Positions 62,973 through 64,000 of a stretch of DNA of 64,000 nt are shown here, piece by piece. This DNA is from an uncultured bacterium. GTDB taxonomy: Bacteria > Cyanobacteriota > Vampirovibrionia > Gastranaerophilales > Gastranaerophilaceae. Position 1 is the first letter of the stretch. Every line of letters starts with the position of its first letter. The position numbers and the translations under genes are program-made. Below the pieces are notes generated by a model. That model was not told the DNA's origin and did not search any database. It saw only the letters and a list, made by a program, of their open reading frames with translations. The stretch covers positions 62,001-126,000 of the forward strand of contig CASGEL010000007.1 in NCBI GenBank assembly GCA_949300485.1. Direction: 5' to 3'.

Positions 62973-63968
62973 TTATTTATTGAGTATATAAGAACGATAA
63001 AAAGCGTACAAATATTTAGGATGTATGAAACATAACGGACGTTTTTTCCAAAACCTAATAAATGTAGCTTTTTTATTTTCTTTATACCATTTTAATTTTT
63101 CGTCATCTGATAGTGCCCATGGTGTTAATTGGAGATATTTAAAATATAAATTTTTAAAGAAAGTGAGGGATGCAAATATCCATGGTTTATCAGGACCTAT
63201 ATAGTGAACGATTTTTGGATATCTAGTGAAATTTGTTCTGCTGGCAAAACCTGAAACTTGAACATTCCAAATATCAGGCAGTATTTGAATATTATCTTTA
63301 AGTGTAAAGTTTATAATATCTTGATCGCCTGTATCAATATTTTTTATATTATTTTTTGTATATTCAATAAATTTATCTTCAATTTTTTCCTGTCTTATTT
63401 TATTTAAATCAAAAACAATCATTCCAGAATTTATATATTTAGTATGTTTCCATTTCTTTTTTCGTTTTACTCTGGCATCCAGCACTGCTCCAATAGGTTT
63501 ATTCTGCAGATCATAGTTATAGATGTCTTTCAATGTAGAATTTACGACCATATCACAATCAAGATATATAACCTTTTTTAGCATTGATAGCAACTCTGCC
63601 ATTTTTAAAATATAAAAAGATGCTAAAGTTATATAATCATGAGTGTTTATTTGTTTGTATATATCAAACATACTTTCATCAATTGGAACAAAATTAATTT
63701 CACAATTTTTTATATGTTTAAGAGATAGAAGTTTTTCTTTATTTTCTTGTGAAATTTTTCCATCCAGTATATAAAAATGCAGATTATCTTCGGCATCAGC
63801 ATTATAGAGAATAGAAGCAATAACAACCCCTGCATACTTTGAATAGTTATCATCGCAAGATAGGCAAACGTTTATATCTTTTGTTTTTTGGTTATTGTCA
63901 TTTTTTATAATATCTAACACTTGAGGATATTCTTTTAACATAATTTCATATGCTTTTTGATTTGGCAT
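62973..63968 (-). CDS. Glycosyltransferase family 8 protein
   Basis: 331 aa GT-A fold. Seen: NVCLSCDDNYSKYAGVVIASIL, KVIYLDCDMVVNSTLKDIYN with the DxD metal motif, YINSGMIVFDLNKIRQ, GDQDIINF and KIVHYIGPDKPW with the late His. Typical of LPS galactosyl/glucosyltransferases of family 8. Start ATG 63966-63968; window ends 32 bp beyond. Confidence 0.9.
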   Translation of the reverse strand: MPNQKAYEIMLKEYPQVLDIIKNDNNQKTKDINVCLSCDDNYSKYAGVVIASILYNADAEDNLHFYILDGKISQENKEKLLSLKHIKNCEINFVPIDESMFDIYKQINTHDYITLASFYILKMAELLSMLKKVIYLDCDMVVNSTLKDIYNYDLQNKPIGAVLDARVKRKKKWKHTKYINSGMIVFDLNKIRQEKIEDKFIEYTKNNIKNIDTGDQDIINFTLKDNIQILPDIWNVQVSGFASRTNFTRYPKIVHYIGPDKPWIFASLTFFKNLYFKYLQLTPWALSDDEKLKWYKENKKATFIRFWKKRPLCFIHPKYLYAFYRSYILNK

Positions 63969-64000
63969 ACCTACAGAATTATTGTTATTTTGTTTGCATA

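Overview
The window is a strongly AT-rich bacterial chromosome segment with dense, housekeeping-type coding on both strands. It carries markers of a double-membrane, LPS-type envelope (BamA, an OmpH/Skp-like chaperone, LptB, an LptF/G-type permease, a TolC-like channel), a divisome/peptidoglycan cluster, flagellar rod genes and a pilin-like protein. The core genes, a set of small lineage-restricted hypothetical proteins, and iterons resembling the cyanobacterial DnaA box fit best with a non-photosynthetic cyanobacterial relative of the Gastranaerophilales/Melainabacteria (Vampirovibrionia) type. That placement is my inference from gene content; a 16S or marker-gene search would settle it. I see no complete insertion sequence, prophage or CRISPR array.

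Layout. 0-5.7 kb (minus): murC-murB-ddl-ftsQ, then a polyprenyl diphosphate synthase and signal peptidase I, a tightly overlapping cell-wall/division operon. 5.8-7.7 kb (plus): three tandem acetyltransferase-like paralogs. 7.7-12.5 kb (minus): bamA, ompH-like, a nucleoside phosphorylase and an unknown protein. 12.6-16.5 kb: rsmI, a small two-copy-family protein, a stand-alone LuxR-type HTH, lepA and a previously easy-to-miss 52-aa gene. 16.6-26.4 kb: a pterin-methyltransferase-like protein, TPR proteins, a lipoprotein, a C_GCAxxG_C_C protein, an endonuclease IV-like TIM barrel, a pilin-like protein, a Xer recombinase and engB. 26.4-27.1 kb is a 680-bp gene-poor stretch with a long stem-loop RNA candidate. 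27.1-29.7 kb: LPS export genes lptB and lptF/G plus a phosphodiester glycosidase-like protein. 29.8-35 kb (minus): tRNA-Cys, a CtpA-type protease, a HExxH protein, a TPR protein, a DivIC/FtsB-like protein and an outer-membrane-like protein. 35.4-39.9 kb: flagellar rod genes followed by two DUF3137 paralogs. 40-49.3 kb: tRNA-Leu with a duplicated promoter/5' end, then an accessory block of poorly characterised proteins, several with a short F-T/F-K motif near the N-terminus. 49.5-52.5 kb: dnaG-rpoD. 52.7-57.3 kb: a MarR-controlled TolC/EmrA/EmrB efflux system with a palindromic operator. 57.4-59.6 kb: ilvE and dnaN. 60.07-60.24 kb: clustered TGTAGAAAA/TTTTCTACA boxes upstream of dnaN, my best candidate for oriC. 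60.3-64 kb: a GT39-type glycosyltransferase, a YkgJ-type cysteine-cluster protein, a small unknown and a GT8 glycosyltransferase.

Three genome-level signals stand out: (1) the candidate origin next to dnaN; (2) about ten genes with no Shine-Dalgarno whose start codon lies 6-7 nt after a TATAAT-like -10 box, which predicts leaderless mRNAs; (3) a two-member family of small proteins (13.5 and 48.9 kb) ending in the same GPFA(E/D)LFV tail and carrying F-K at the same residue, each with its own terminator.
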